A stretch of DNA of 64,000 bases, taken from Desulfobacula sp. (GTDB lineage Bacteria; Desulfobacterota; Desulfobacteria; Desulfobacterales; Desulfobacteraceae). Below are positions 55,239 through 64,000 of this stretch, piece after piece. The stretch's first letter is position 1; every line of letters starts with the position of its first letter. The notes below the pieces were generated by a model, which was not told where the DNA came from, did not search any database, and was given only the letters and a program-made list of their open reading frames with translations. A program made the translations under genes and the position numbers. The stretch is taken from positions 62,001 through 126,000 of the forward strand of contig NZ_JABZFL010000041.1 of NCBI RefSeq assembly GCF_014237455.1, in the 5' to 3' direction.

Positions 55239-56515
55239 TAGTTTTACTCATTGCCATACTGATTCTTTTTGCTCTTCTGGGAGCACCGCTTTTCAGCATT
55301 ATCATTGCTGCCGCCATGACGGGTTTTTATTTTGGCGATATTGATTTGTCCGTTATGGCAATAGAGCTGTATCGCATTGCAGACACCCCGATTCTCCTGG
55401 CATTGCCCATGTTTACCTTTGCCGGATATATGCTGGGTGAGAGCAACACCTCGAAGCGTCTTGTCAGGCTGACCCAGGCCTTTTTCGGATGGATGCCGGG
55501 CGGGCTTGCCATTGTTGCATTTATTGTCTGTGCCCTTTTTACGGCCTTTACCGGAGCGTCAGGCGTCACCATTGTAGCTATGGGGGCGCTGCTGTATCCG
55601 GCGCTGAAAGAAGCTGGATATAAAGACAATTTCAGTCTTGGGCTTGTAACGACCTCCGGGAGCTTAGGGCTTTTGCTTCCCCCGTCCCTGCCCCTGATTC
55701 TGTATGGGGTGATCGCCCAGCAGATGAGTTCAGGGCAAGAAATCTCAATTGAAAAATTATTTATTGCCGGCATTCTGCCTGCCATTCTAATGATACTCCT
55801 TCTCTCCTTATGGAGTATCTGGGCCAACCGGAAAGCCCCTGTCCCATTAACATCTTTTTCTTTAAAAAAGGCCTTATCTGCTGTCAGGGAGTCCATCTGG
55901 GAAATTCCTCTGCCCATATTCGTATTTACAGGCATTTACTCAGGATTTTTTGCCGTTTCCGAAGCAGCTGCCGTGACAGCGATGTATGTACTAATCGTGG
56001 AAATCTTTATTTATAAAGAAATCCGGCTGTCCCGACTTACCGCCATCGTCAGGGATTCAATGGTGATGGTGGGAGGAATCCTTTTAATACTGGGGGTTTC
56101 CCTGGGCTTTACAAATTACCTGATTGATGCTGAAGTGCCCATGAAGTTGTTTGACCTCTGTCAGACCTATGTGACCAGTAAGCTTGTTTTTTTAATTCTT
56201 TTAAATATCTTTCTTTTGATTCTTGGAGCCATGCTGGATATTTTTTCAGCCATTATCATCATGGTCCCCCTGATGCTGCCTGTTGCACTGGAATACGGCG
56301 TTGATCCCGTTCATCTGGGCATTATTTTTCTTGCTAACATGCAGATCGGGTATTTCACTCCGCCCGTGGGAATGAATCTGTTCATCGCAGGATACAGGTT
56401 TAATAAACCCATCATGGATATCTACAAAGCCACCATACCGTTTATGCTGGTATTGCTTCTGGCCGTCCTGATCATTACCTACTGGCCCTGGCTCAGCCTT
56501 GTATTGATTTCCTAG
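55235..56515 (+). CDS. dctM: TRAP transporter large permease (DctM family)
   Basis: 426 residues with about twelve helices. The DctM signature is present: FTAFTGASGVTIVAMGALLYPALKEAGY (about 101-128) and PPSLPLILYGVIAQ, plus NMQIGYFTPPVGMNLFIAGYRFN near the C-terminus. It imports substrate with Na+ or H+. Its stop codon overlaps the convergent glnE by 4 bp. Confidence 0.93.
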   Translation: MIVLLIAILILFALLGAPLFSIIIAAAMTGFYFGDIDLSVMAIELYRIADTPILLALPMFTFAGYMLGESNTSKRLVRLTQAFFGWMPGGLAIVAFIVCALFTAFTGASGVTIVAMGALLYPALKEAGYKDNFSLGLVTTSGSLGLLLPPSLPLILYGVIAQQMSSGQEISIEKLFIAGILPAILMILLLSLWSIWANRKAPVPLTSFSLKKALSAVRESIWEIPLPIFVFTGIYSGFFAVSEAAAVTAMYVLIVEIFIYKEIRLSRLTAIVRDSMVMVGGILLILGVSLGFTNYLIDAEVPMKLFDLCQTYVTSKLVFLILLNIFLLILGAMLDIFSAIIIMVPLMLPVALEYGVDPVHLGIIFLANMQIGYFTPPVGMNLFIAGYRFNKPIMDIYKATIPFMLVLLLAVLIITYWPWLSLVLIS

Positions 56516-59412
56516 TCTTTACGATCTGCTAAATATTGATCATACATATCAATGACATGCTCTCTAATTTCTGAAAATTGGGTTTGAGAAATGGCAAGGC
56601 TCTTTTCCTGGAGGTTGAGCCTGTGTACAGCCTTTCGCATAATAAGATACGCTTTCTGAAGTCGTTCACTCTCAAATCCTGTAATAATCCCTTCTGCATC
56701 AAGGCTTTCTAAAAGCCGGATATTGTCTGTCCAGATGGTTATGTCAGGACAGGTATGGGCATTTTTTAAAATTAAATATTGAACCAAAAACTCAATATCC
56801 ACAATACAGCCCCTGGATTGCTTTAAATCAAAAAAATCTTTTTTATATTTTAAATGCTCTTCCCGCATTCGTTCCCGCATTTCACCGACTTCTTTTTTTA
56901 ATGCCTTGGCATCCCTTTTTTCTATCAGAACAGCCTTTCTGATCTCATTGAACCTTGAACAAAGGGCTTTATCTCCTGCAACAGGTCTGGCCCTGATCAA
57001 TGCCTGATGCTCCCATGTCCAGGCCTGATTTTTCATATAATCTTCAAAGGCATCAATGTGAGAAACAATCATCCCGGAATTACCGCCCGGTCTCAATCTC
57101 ATATCTGCTCCATATAAAATGCCGGCAGGCGTATGCATGGTTAGGGCATTGATAATTCTCTGGCCCAGGTTTGAATAAAACCGGATGGTATCAATGCTCT
57201 TTAGTCTGCCTTTTGTAACCCCTGAATCTGCCTTATACAAAAACACAATGTCAATATCTGATTTATATCCCATTTCAAGTCCGCCGACTTTGCCGTATAC
57301 AATAACGGCAAACCCGCAGTGTTCAGGATTTTTGTCTGATATTCCATCGGGAAAACCATATTTTTGTGTCACAATATCCCATGCGCTTAAAAGTACCTGA
57401 GAAAGGACAGTTTCTGCAATATATGTCAGATGATCACTGACTTTCATCAATGGATAATTTCCGCTTACATCTGCAGCGGAAACCCGCAGGTAATTGATTT
57501 GTTTAAAAACACACAACTCCTCAAGCAGGAATTCCAGATCACCTGATGGAATGCCTTCCATGCGGGTCTCCATCTCTTTTTCCAGAGCCTGTTTGCCGGG
57601 AGGAAAATAAAGTGTGGCAGGGTGCATGAGTTCATCCAGCAATGCAGGATGCTTTGAAAGAAAAGTGATGATCCATGGACTTTTCTGGGCAAGGGTAATC
57701 AACGTTCCAAGTGCACGTTTATTTTCTATGAGCAAAGACAGATAGCAGGTTCTTCTTTCAATGGTTATAATCAAGTCAATTAATTTGACTAAGACAGCAT
57801 CGGGGTCGTTTTGCTCGCCGATCTTCCTGACCAGGACCGGAATCAGTCTTGCCAGTTTTTTCCTTCCATTGGATGTCAACCGTTTGGTATTGGGATGTTC
57901 TTCAAGGAATCTTAAAATGCTTAATACCCTGTCAGGTTCCTTAAAGCGACCAATGGCTATGGAGTCTGGGGTAAACTGGGGATCATTAATATTGACCCAT
58001 AATTCTTTAAGATCCAGCATTTCTTTGTCTGGTTTCTCCTGTTCCTCTGAAACCAGCAATTGACTGAAATGATAATGAACCCTTTGCATGTGATCATTTA
58101 AATTTTTGGCAAAATCATCCCATGCATCAACCCCCATAGAAAGTGCCAGGACTTTTCTTTGATCTTCTTTTTCAGGAATATCATGGGTTTGAAGGTCTGC
58201 ATAGGCCTGAAGCCTGTTTTCAACCATTCTTAAAAACACATAAGATTCTTTCAAATCTTTTTTTGTTGCTTCATTAATGCAAGAATGGCTTTCTAACAGA
58301 TCCAGAACCTTTAAGATCTTTTGTTCCTGGAGTTTGGGCTCAACACCGCCCCTGATCAGCTGAAACAATTGCCCGAAAAATTCTATTTCCCTGATGCCTC
58401 CGGCACCCAGTTTGATATTGTTTTTTAATTTTTTGTTTTTTACCTGTAGCGTGATTCTGTGCTTCATATCCCGGAAGGAATCAAAAGACCCGTAATCAAA
58501 ATACCGCCTGTAAATAAAGGAATTCAAAACTTTTAAAAGCTTAAAGCCCGCCTCAATGTCACCGGCAACCGGCCTTGCTTTTATCATGGCATATCTTTCC
58601 CATTCTCTTCCCTGGGCCTGATAATATGCTTCAAAAACAAAACTGCTCATCACCAGGGGACCGCCATCACCATAGGGCCTTAACCGGGTATCAATCCTGT
58701 AAAAATTGATACCATGGGAGCCTGGCGAAAAAAATCTTAAAAACCTGCGACATACTTTTGTAAAGAACGCTTCATTGGAAATAATATTCTCCCCGTTTGT
58801 ATATCCTTCTTTGGGATAAACAAAAATAAGATCAATGTCCGAAGAAAAATTCAATTCCTTAGCCCCCAGCTTACCCATGCCCAGCACAATCATGCCCTGA
58901 AAATTTCCTTCGCTGTCCACGGGAAGCCCATAGCTTTCACAAACCTCGTCATATATAACCTTTATGGCCATATCAACAATGGCATCTGCAAGAGTTGAAA
59001 GATCGAAAAGCGTTTCAGAAAGTTTGGCTTTCCCTGTTAAATCACGCCATGCAATTCTTATGGTTTCATACAACTTGGTCTGTAAAAGAATTTCCTTGAC
59101 CGTTGCCACATCCATGTCTTTGGAAATTTTCTTTTCAAGCCTTGCCACAACCGTATATTCTGAATATGATTTAAACAAATCTTTTGAGTCGATAAGATCC
59201 TTAAAAATACCTGGATTTTTAGTAAAACTGGCTGCAATAAATTCGCTGAAAAGAAAAATCTTTATAAGATCAGATTTTAAATCAGTATCCAGAGCAATTT
59301 GAAGCCCATCCCTTTTCAGGCTTTCCGTAAAAGAATCAACCCTATTTTTTACCGTTATTAAAAGATTTTTATCAAGATCGGGAAATACCTTGTTAATTAA
59401 ACTATGGTCCAT
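56512..59412 (-). CDS. glnE: Glutamine synthetase adenylyltransferase/adenylyl-removing enzyme
   Basis: 966 residues, the expected length of GlnE. Two nucleotidyltransferase domains are visible: the N-terminal (about 130-260) with GMGKLGAKELNFSSDIDLIFVY, which removes AMP, and the C-terminal (about 640-800) with YGKVGGLEMGYKSDIDIVFLY, which adds AMP, each followed by helical domains. GlnE adjusts glutamine synthetase to nitrogen supply. No glnB/glnA is nearby. It is convergent with dctM. Confidence 0.94.
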   Translation of the reverse strand: MDHSLINKVFPDLDKNLLITVKNRVDSFTESLKRDGLQIALDTDLKSDLIKIFLFSEFIAASFTKNPGIFKDLIDSKDLFKSYSEYTVVARLEKKISKDMDVATVKEILLQTKLYETIRIAWRDLTGKAKLSETLFDLSTLADAIVDMAIKVIYDEVCESYGLPVDSEGNFQGMIVLGMGKLGAKELNFSSDIDLIFVYPKEGYTNGENIISNEAFFTKVCRRFLRFFSPGSHGINFYRIDTRLRPYGDGGPLVMSSFVFEAYYQAQGREWERYAMIKARPVAGDIEAGFKLLKVLNSFIYRRYFDYGSFDSFRDMKHRITLQVKNKKLKNNIKLGAGGIREIEFFGQLFQLIRGGVEPKLQEQKILKVLDLLESHSCINEATKKDLKESYVFLRMVENRLQAYADLQTHDIPEKEDQRKVLALSMGVDAWDDFAKNLNDHMQRVHYHFSQLLVSEEQEKPDKEMLDLKELWVNINDPQFTPDSIAIGRFKEPDRVLSILRFLEEHPNTKRLTSNGRKKLARLIPVLVRKIGEQNDPDAVLVKLIDLIITIERRTCYLSLLIENKRALGTLITLAQKSPWIITFLSKHPALLDELMHPATLYFPPGKQALEKEMETRMEGIPSGDLEFLLEELCVFKQINYLRVSAADVSGNYPLMKVSDHLTYIAETVLSQVLLSAWDIVTQKYGFPDGISDKNPEHCGFAVIVYGKVGGLEMGYKSDIDIVFLYKADSGVTKGRLKSIDTIRFYSNLGQRIINALTMHTPAGILYGADMRLRPGGNSGMIVSHIDAFEDYMKNQAWTWEHQALIRARPVAGDKALCSRFNEIRKAVLIEKRDAKALKKEVGEMRERMREEHLKYKKDFFDLKQSRGCIVDIEFLVQYLILKNAHTCPDITIWTDNIRLLESLDAEGIITGFESERLQKAYLIMRKAVHRLNLQEKSLAISQTQFSEIREHVIDMYDQYLADRKD

Positions 59413-59491
59413 TTATACCCTAAATTATTACAGATTAAATAAATAGCACCATAATATTGCCGGCGAATTTTATCAAGAACACAATTTTATC

Positions 59492-59519
59492 TTGACTTGA
59501 AAAGGGGTTTTAATAAAAT
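59492..59519 (+). promoter_or_regulatory. Sigma-70-type promoter for yjbQ
   Basis: TTGACT (59492-59497), 16-bp spacer, TAAAAT (59514-59519), about 24 bases before ATG 59544, which has AAGGAG 6 bases upstream. Confidence 0.6.
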
Positions 59520-59543
59520 GAAATCAATTTTAAGGAGATCTCT

Positions 59544-59972
59544 ATGAATGTCGCAAAAACATTTTTTGATACCATTACTCTGCATCAGGAGACCGGTCCC
59601 GGAATAAATGATATCTCTTTTGATGTTGATCGTATTATAAAAACATCTCAAATCAAAAATGGTACCGCACATATTACCGCCATTGGCTCAACAGGCTCTG
59701 TTACAACAATTGAATATGAACCCGGTGTCATTGAGGACCTGAAAGATGCTATCAACCGGATTGCCCCTCCCAATGCCCAATACCAGCATGAACTGGCCTG
59801 GCATGATGGAAACGGGCATTCCCATGTTCAGGCTGCCATCATTGGACCTTCCATTGTCGTGCCTGTCAGAGACCATAAAGCCAGGCTCGGCACCTGGCAG
59901 CAGATTGTGGTGATCAATCATGACAATCATGCCAGAAAAAGAATTGTTGAAGTGACCGTTACAGGTGTTTAG
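59544..59972 (+). CDS. yjbQ: YjbQ/UPF0047-family protein (secondary thiamine-phosphate synthase activity)
   Basis: A 142-residue trimer-forming protein with the YjbQ pattern: TGSVTTIEYEPGVIEDLKDA, HDGNGHSHVQAAIIGPS and GTWQQIVVINHD, the last containing the Gln/His block. E. coli YjbQ has weak thiamine-phosphate synthase activity but its physiological role is not settled. It stands alone, divergent from glnE. Confidence 0.9.
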   Translation: MNVAKTFFDTITLHQETGPGINDISFDVDRIIKTSQIKNGTAHITAIGSTGSVTTIEYEPGVIEDLKDAINRIAPPNAQYQHELAWHDGNGHSHVQAAIIGPSIVVPVRDHKARLGTWQQIVVINHDNHARKRIVEVTVTGV

Positions 59973-60490
59973 CTCTTTTCACCTGCCAGGCAATGATATT
60001 TGTCATCTTTCTGCTCAATATTATGTATAAAACAATCGAAGACAAAATATGATTCTTACTATCCTATTGGCCGTGAAAAATAATAACAAAAAGAGCCTTA
60101 CGCGTTGCGTTATAGTGCTCAGTCTCATGAAACAAAGGACTCATAGACAATATAGTCGCCGTTAGGCTACATGATTATATCTTCCCAAATGATGATTTTT
60201 AGTCTTCAATAAAAATCAATGGACTCTTTGATTTTCCTTATGCATTAACAAGGTTGCCCTGTTTCTTAAACCAGTCATAATTCATAACATAATCTTTAGC
60301 CAATCTCCATTTTAGACCGTATTCCTTCAATGATAAGAGTAATTGTAATATCTTATATTTGAAAATATACTTTTCTGTTTTTAATTTAACCTTAACACAA
60401 ACCTAATACAATTCTAACATATTAATTGTAGAATTTATTCTCAGGTAATCATGCTTGATAAAAGCATTTATATTTTAATAGGAGAAAATC
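59973..60490. other. Intergenic region before pstS
   Basis: 518 bp with no supported gene. The first part is unremarkable apart from an 8-bp stem, GATTTTTA/TAAAAATC (60194-60217). The last 130 bp become strongly AT-rich and contain the Pho-box-like repeats and promoter of the pst operon. Confidence 0.7.
60391..60434 (+). promoter_or_regulatory. Pho-box-like operator and promoter of pst operon
   Basis: Three direct repeats with 11-bp period: CTTAACA (60391), CCTAATA (60402) and TCTAACA (60413), with a possible weaker fourth at 60380. A -10 box TAGAAT (60429-60434) follows 9 bp after the last unit, so the repeats take the place of a -35 element. This is the layout of PhoB binding sites, where 7-bp half-sites are separated by 4 bp. 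Confidence 0.65.
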
Positions 60491-61306
60491 ATGAACAAAT
60501 TTATAAAATTAATACTTATATTAACGGCTTTCATTCTAATTGCAAGCTCCCATGCGGTTGCAGGCAAACTGGTTGTTAAAGGATCCACAACGGTTCTTCC
60601 CATTGCCCAAAAGGCTGCCGAAGCCTATATGGCAGAGAATCCTGATGTGAAGATTTCCCTTTCCGGAGGTGGTTCGGGAAATGGGATAAAAGCCATTATT
60701 GACGGAACAGCAGATATTGGCAATGCTTCTAGATTTATCAAACAAAAAGAAGTTAATCTGGCCAATACAAATGGTGTTTATCCTGTGCCGTTCAGAATCG
60801 CCCTGGATGCCATTGTTCCTGTTGTCAACAACAAAAACGATGTAGCGGAGCTTACTATGGCCCAGTTAAAAGACATTTATCTGGGTAAAATAAAAGACTG
60901 GAAAGAAGTTGGCGGAACCCCGGGTAAAATAGTCGTTATTTCAAGGGACAGCTCTTCGGGAACATTTGGTGTGTGGAAAGATCTTGTCATGAAAAAAGAA
61001 CGGGTCATTCCCGGTGCTTTGACCGTTCCTTCCAACGGCGGTATTGTGCAGGCCGTTGCAAAAACCCCGGGAGCCATCGGATACGTTGGTCTGGGTTATC
61101 TTAACAGCGAGATCAAGGCTGTAAAAGTAGAGGGTATCAAAGGATCAGATGAAAATACCTTGAATGGATCTTTTCCCATATCCAGGGGTCTTTTCATGTT
61201 TACAAAAGGCTGGCCAACGGGTGAAACCATGGGCTTTATATCCTTTATCCTCTCTAAAAAAGGCCAGGAGCTTGTAAAAAAAGCCGGTTCAATTCCCTTA
61301 TTCTAA
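60491..61306 (+). CDS. pstS: Phosphate ABC transporter substrate-binding protein
   Basis: 271 residues: signal peptide (to about VAG, residue 25), then the PstS fold with KGSTTVLPIAQKAAEAYM, SGGGSGNGIKAIIDGTADIGNASR and SRDSSSGT, the phosphate-binding loops. It is the first gene of pstSCAB-phoU with AGGAG before its ATG. Confidence 0.95.
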   Translation: MNKFIKLILILTAFILIASSHAVAGKLVVKGSTTVLPIAQKAAEAYMAENPDVKISLSGGGSGNGIKAIIDGTADIGNASRFIKQKEVNLANTNGVYPVPFRIALDAIVPVVNNKNDVAELTMAQLKDIYLGKIKDWKEVGGTPGKIVVISRDSSSGTFGVWKDLVMKKERVIPGALTVPSNGGIVQAVAKTPGAIGYVGLGYLNSEIKAVKVEGIKGSDENTLNGSFPISRGLFMFTKGWPTGETMGFISFILSKKGQELVKKAGSIPLF

Positions 61307-61324
61307 TCTATCGGGAGCTGATAG

Positions 61325-62212
61325 TTGAAACGTCAAGTAATTGATAAAGGAGTGCATTCGGGGTTCTTATTGATTGCACTCTTTTCCATAACAGCCCTGT
61401 TTTTGATTGTGGTATTCCTATTTATTGAAGGAATACCCATTTTAGATCATGTCAGTATAAAAGAGTTTGTTTTTGGCAAATACTGGTACCCCACGGATGA
61501 TCCTGCGGATTTCGGGATTCTTTCATTAATACTGGGATCAATCTGTGTCACCCTTCTTTCAGGCATAATGGCAATTCCTCTGGGAGTTATGACGGCTGTA
61601 TATCTTGCAGAAATTGCCTCACCTAAAGTGGCTGAAATTGTAAAACCTATTGTAGAACTCATGGCCTCCATGCCATCGGTAGTGATTGGCTTTTTCGGCA
61701 TGGTTGTGGTGGCCCCGTTTATCCAGCAGGTTTTTGATATTCCTGTGGGATTGAACATGTTTAATGCATCCCTGATGCTGGCCTTTATGGCGGTTCCAAC
61801 CATTTGCAGCATCTCGGAGGATGCTATTTTCTCTGTCCCTGTGGCTTTAAAAGAGGCGTCATTTGCCTTGGGAGCCACCCATTTTGAAACCATTGTAAGG
61901 GTCATTATCCCGGCATCACTTTCGGGAATTTGTACAGCGGTTATCCTGGGCCTTTCCAGAGCCATTGGAGAAACCATGGTGGTGCTGATGGCAGCAGGCG
62001 GGGCGGCCATGATCCCGGGATCCATTTTTGATCCTGTCCGCCCCCTGCCGGCAAGCATTGCCGCAGAAATGGCGGAAGCACCTTTTGGTGGTGAGCACTA
62101 TCATGCACTTTTTGCCATTGGTATTGTTTTATTTGTATTTACGTTTATGTTTAATCTGCTCGCTGACTATGTTTCTTATAAATTCCGGCAAGTCGGGGAG
62201 GCTTCCTTATAA
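61325..62212 (+). CDS. pstC: Phosphate ABC transporter permease PstC
   Basis: 295 residues, six helices, with the EAA loop KEASFALGATHFETIVRVIIP (about 178-198). Start is TTG 61325 with GGGAG 8 bases upstream; no ATG near. It overlaps pstA by one base (TAATG). Confidence 0.93.
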   Translation: MKRQVIDKGVHSGFLLIALFSITALFLIVVFLFIEGIPILDHVSIKEFVFGKYWYPTDDPADFGILSLILGSICVTLLSGIMAIPLGVMTAVYLAEIASPKVAEIVKPIVELMASMPSVVIGFFGMVVVAPFIQQVFDIPVGLNMFNASLMLAFMAVPTICSISEDAIFSVPVALKEASFALGATHFETIVRVIIPASLSGICTAVILGLSRAIGETMVVLMAAGGAAMIPGSIFDPVRPLPASIAAEMAEAPFGGEHYHALFAIGIVLFVFTFMFNLLADYVSYKFRQVGEASL

Positions 62213-63069
62213 TGATAAAACAACGATTAATCGTACAAAAAGTGTGCTTTTCATTTTTAAAAATAGCCGCCTTACTTAATGGTGCGGCCCTGGCAGTGAT
62301 CCTATATTTTATAATATCCCGCGGCTGGCGGGCTATTTCATGGGAATTTTTATCCCAGGCACCCAGGGATTCCATGACTGCCGGTGGTATCCTCCCCTGT
62401 ATTGTGGGAACCATGGCGTTGTGTCTTGTAACCATATTTGTGGCCTTGCCCATTGGTGTGGCCTCAGCTATTTATCTTAATGAGTATGCGAGTCAGGGAA
62501 AGCTTGTCCGGTTCATCCGGCTTGGAATCAATAATCTTGCCGGTGTTCCGTCCATTGTATTTGGATTGTTCGGACTTGCTTTTTTTTGTATTGTGTTAAA
62601 GATGGGGGTATCCGCTGCTTCCGGAGGATTGACATTGGGAATCATGACCCTGCCGGTTATCATTGGTGCGTCTGAAGAGGCCTTGAAATCTGTTCCCAAT
62701 ACCTATAGGGAAGCATCCCTTGCCATGGGGGCAAGCAAGTGGCAGACCATCAGGAAAGTTGTTCTGCCTGTGGCATTCCCCGGTATTATTACAGGCTCAA
62801 TATTGGGGATAAGCCGCGCTGCCGGAGAAACCGCCCCAATCATGTATACGGGAGCTGTTTTTTTCACGCCTGATCTTCCGGCATCCATTTTGGATGAGGT
62901 CATGGCATTGCCGTATCACATTTATGTGCTGGCCACTGCCGGAACCCAGATTGAAGCCACCCGTCATCTTCAATACGGGACTGCGCTGGTGTTGATTGTT
63001 CTGGTATTTGGAATGAATCTTTCGGCAATCATACTGCGGTCTAAAATAAGAAAAAATTTAAGGATATAG
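62212..63069 (+). CDS. pstA: Phosphate ABC transporter permease PstA
   Basis: 285 residues, six helices, with the EAA loop [22 protein letters not shown] (about 164-185). Starts one base inside the pstC stop and ends 4 bp before pstB. Confidence 0.94.
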   Translation: MIKQRLIVQKVCFSFLKIAALLNGAALAVILYFIISRGWRAISWEFLSQAPRDSMTAGGILPCIVGTMALCLVTIFVALPIGVASAIYLNEYASQGKLVRFIRLGINNLAGVPSIVFGLFGLAFFCIVLKMGVSAASGGLTLGIMTLPVIIGASEEALKSVPNTYREASLAMGASKWQTIRKVVLPVAFPGIITGSILGISRAAGETAPIMYTGAVFFTPDLPASILDEVMALPYHIYVLATAGTQIEATRHLQYGTALVLIVLVFGMNLSAIILRSKIRKNLRI

Positions 63070-63073
63070 CTAT

Positions 63074-63835
63074 ATGCAGACTCATATTAAAATGCATACC
63101 AAAAATCTGGATTTTTTTTATGGAGATTTCCAGGCGCTTGATCAAGTCTCAATTGACTTTATTGAAAACAGGGTAACGGCACTTATCGGACCCTCCGGAT
63201 GCGGGAAAAGTACCTATTTAAGATGTTTGAACCGGATGAATGATTTGATCGCAGGAATCAGGGTGAAGGGCCTGGCCATGCTGGATAATGATGATATTTA
63301 TGACCCGTCCATTGATGTTGTAACCTTACGAAGGCAGGTGGGTATGGTTTTTCAAAAACCCAATCCATTTCCAAAATCTGTTTTTGAAAATATTGCTTAT
63401 GGTTTGAAAGTAAATGGGATGAAAGATAAGGCGAAAATCACCCGGATTGTTGAAAAAAGTTTAAAACAGGCAGCCATATGGGATGAGGTAAAGGACAGAC
63501 TGAATGAATCTGCTTTAGGACTTTCAGGGGGACAGCAGCAGCGCCTGTGCATTGCCCGCGCCCTTGCAGTGGCCCCTGAAGTGTTATTGATGGATGAGCC
63601 GGCTTCGGCCCTTGACCCCATTGCCACTCAAAAAATTGAAGAACTGATTACCGAACTTTCCAGTAAACTCACCATTATTATCGTGACCCATAATATGCAG
63701 CAGGCTGCCAGGATCTCTGACAGAACAGCTTTCTTTTATATGGGAAAACTCATTGAAGTCAATGATACGGACACCTTATTTACAAAACCTGAATTAAAGC
63801 AGACAGAAGATTATATTACCGGAAGATTCGGTTAA
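63074..63835 (+). CDS. pstB: Phosphate ABC transporter ATPase PstB
   Basis: 253 residues: Walker [10 protein letters not shown] (about residues 39-47), signature [15 protein letters not shown] (about 151-165) and Walker [13 protein letters not shown]. Length and the [12 protein letters not shown] segment are diagnostic of PstB. Confidence 0.96.
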   Translation: MQTHIKMHTKNLDFFYGDFQALDQVSIDFIENRVTALIGPSGCGKSTYLRCLNRMNDLIAGIRVKGLAMLDNDDIYDPSIDVVTLRRQVGMVFQKPNPFPKSVFENIAYGLKVNGMKDKAKITRIVEKSLKQAAIWDEVKDRLNESALGLSGGQQQRLCIARALAVAPEVLLMDEPASALDPIATQKIEELITELSSKLTIIIVTHNMQQAARISDRTAFFYMGKLIEVNDTDTLFTKPELKQTEDYITGRFG

Positions 63836-63847
63836 GGAGAGAGAACC

Positions 63848-64000
63848 ATGGCAGGTCATCTGCAAAGAGAAATAGAAAAAATAAAAAAGGAAATACTATT
63901 CCTTGGGGCGATGGTGGAAGATCGGTTTCAAAAAGCAATTTATGCGATAAAAACCGGAAATTTAGAGCTTGCTCAAAAAATAATTGATACAGATGTTGAG
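63848..64000 (+). CDS. phoU: Phosphate transport regulator PhoU, 3' end outside window
   Basis: 51 residues are visible from ATG 63848 (AAGGAGAGAGAACC upstream). The start HLQREIEKIKKEILFLG and the pattern EDRFQKAIYAIKTGNLELAQKIIDTD match the first helices of PhoU, the negative regulator coupling Pst to the PhoR sensor. The rest is cut off. Confidence 0.9.
   Translation, partial: MAGHLQREIEKIKKEILFLGAMVEDRFQKAIYAIKTGNLELAQKIIDTDVE

Overview
The window looks like a chromosomal piece of an anaerobic Desulfobacterota (deltaproteobacterial) sulfate reducer, probably near Desulfobacula/Desulfobacter. This is inferred from gene content: a TRAP operon with a TatT lipoprotein, a WtpABC tungstate/molybdate transporter, an acyl-CoA hydrolase/transferase fused to a GNAT domain, soluble PAS kinases with sigma-54 response regulators, and Cys-rich H-protein-like paralogues. 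No 16S or core ribosomal gene is present, so the placement is approximate. I saw no tRNA, rRNA or CRISPR array.

Layout. 0-10.6 kb: end of a SYLF-domain gene, mutY, a 2566-residue autotransporter with about 35 RTX-like repeats (minus strand), and a CDF metal exporter. 10.6-12.9 kb: a MOSC protein and a YcaO-TPR protein. 12.9-15.5 kb: a region I read as a decayed integron, with an EamA exporter, a YpeA-type acetyltransferase, an attC-like site, an mrr endonuclease as a cassette, a matching core site and an integrase N-terminal remnant pointing the other way. 15.5-19.7 kb: acyl-CoA hydrolase-GNAT, LysE exporter, glycosyltransferase, universal stress protein. 19.8-23.9 kb: metY-metX-metW-nadA operon. 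24-26.5 kb: an O-methyltransferase-like gene and a PLP decarboxylase.

26.5-34.6 kb holds two convergent membrane-quality-control operons. One has an SPFH protein plus a double-AAA Lon-type protease. The other has a ClpP-class NfeD protease, a short NfeD, the flotillin FloA and a small anchored protein. 34.9-38.5 kb is an AT-rich wtpABC operon bordered by an IS21-like end remnant and a perfect 38-bp palindrome. 38.7-43.8 kb: DUF503 protein, RND permease and adaptor, and a PNPOx-like protein.

43.8-49.2 kb is an unusual set: a soluble PAS histidine kinase, two tandem Cys-rich H-protein-like genes that lack the lipoyl lysine, an archaemetzincin and an NtrC-family regulator that shares an operon with the metzincin. 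49.3-52.7 kb: CBS protein, two EamA exporters and a LysR regulator. 52.8-56.5 kb: tatT-dctP-dctQ-dctM TRAP operon. 56.5-60 kb: glnE and yjbQ. 60.4-64 kb: pstSCAB-phoU behind a three-repeat Pho-box-like promoter; phoU runs off the end.

The items most worth a second look are the integron remnant, the SPFH/AAA-AAA-Lon pair, and the kinase/regulator/H-like/metzincin cluster.
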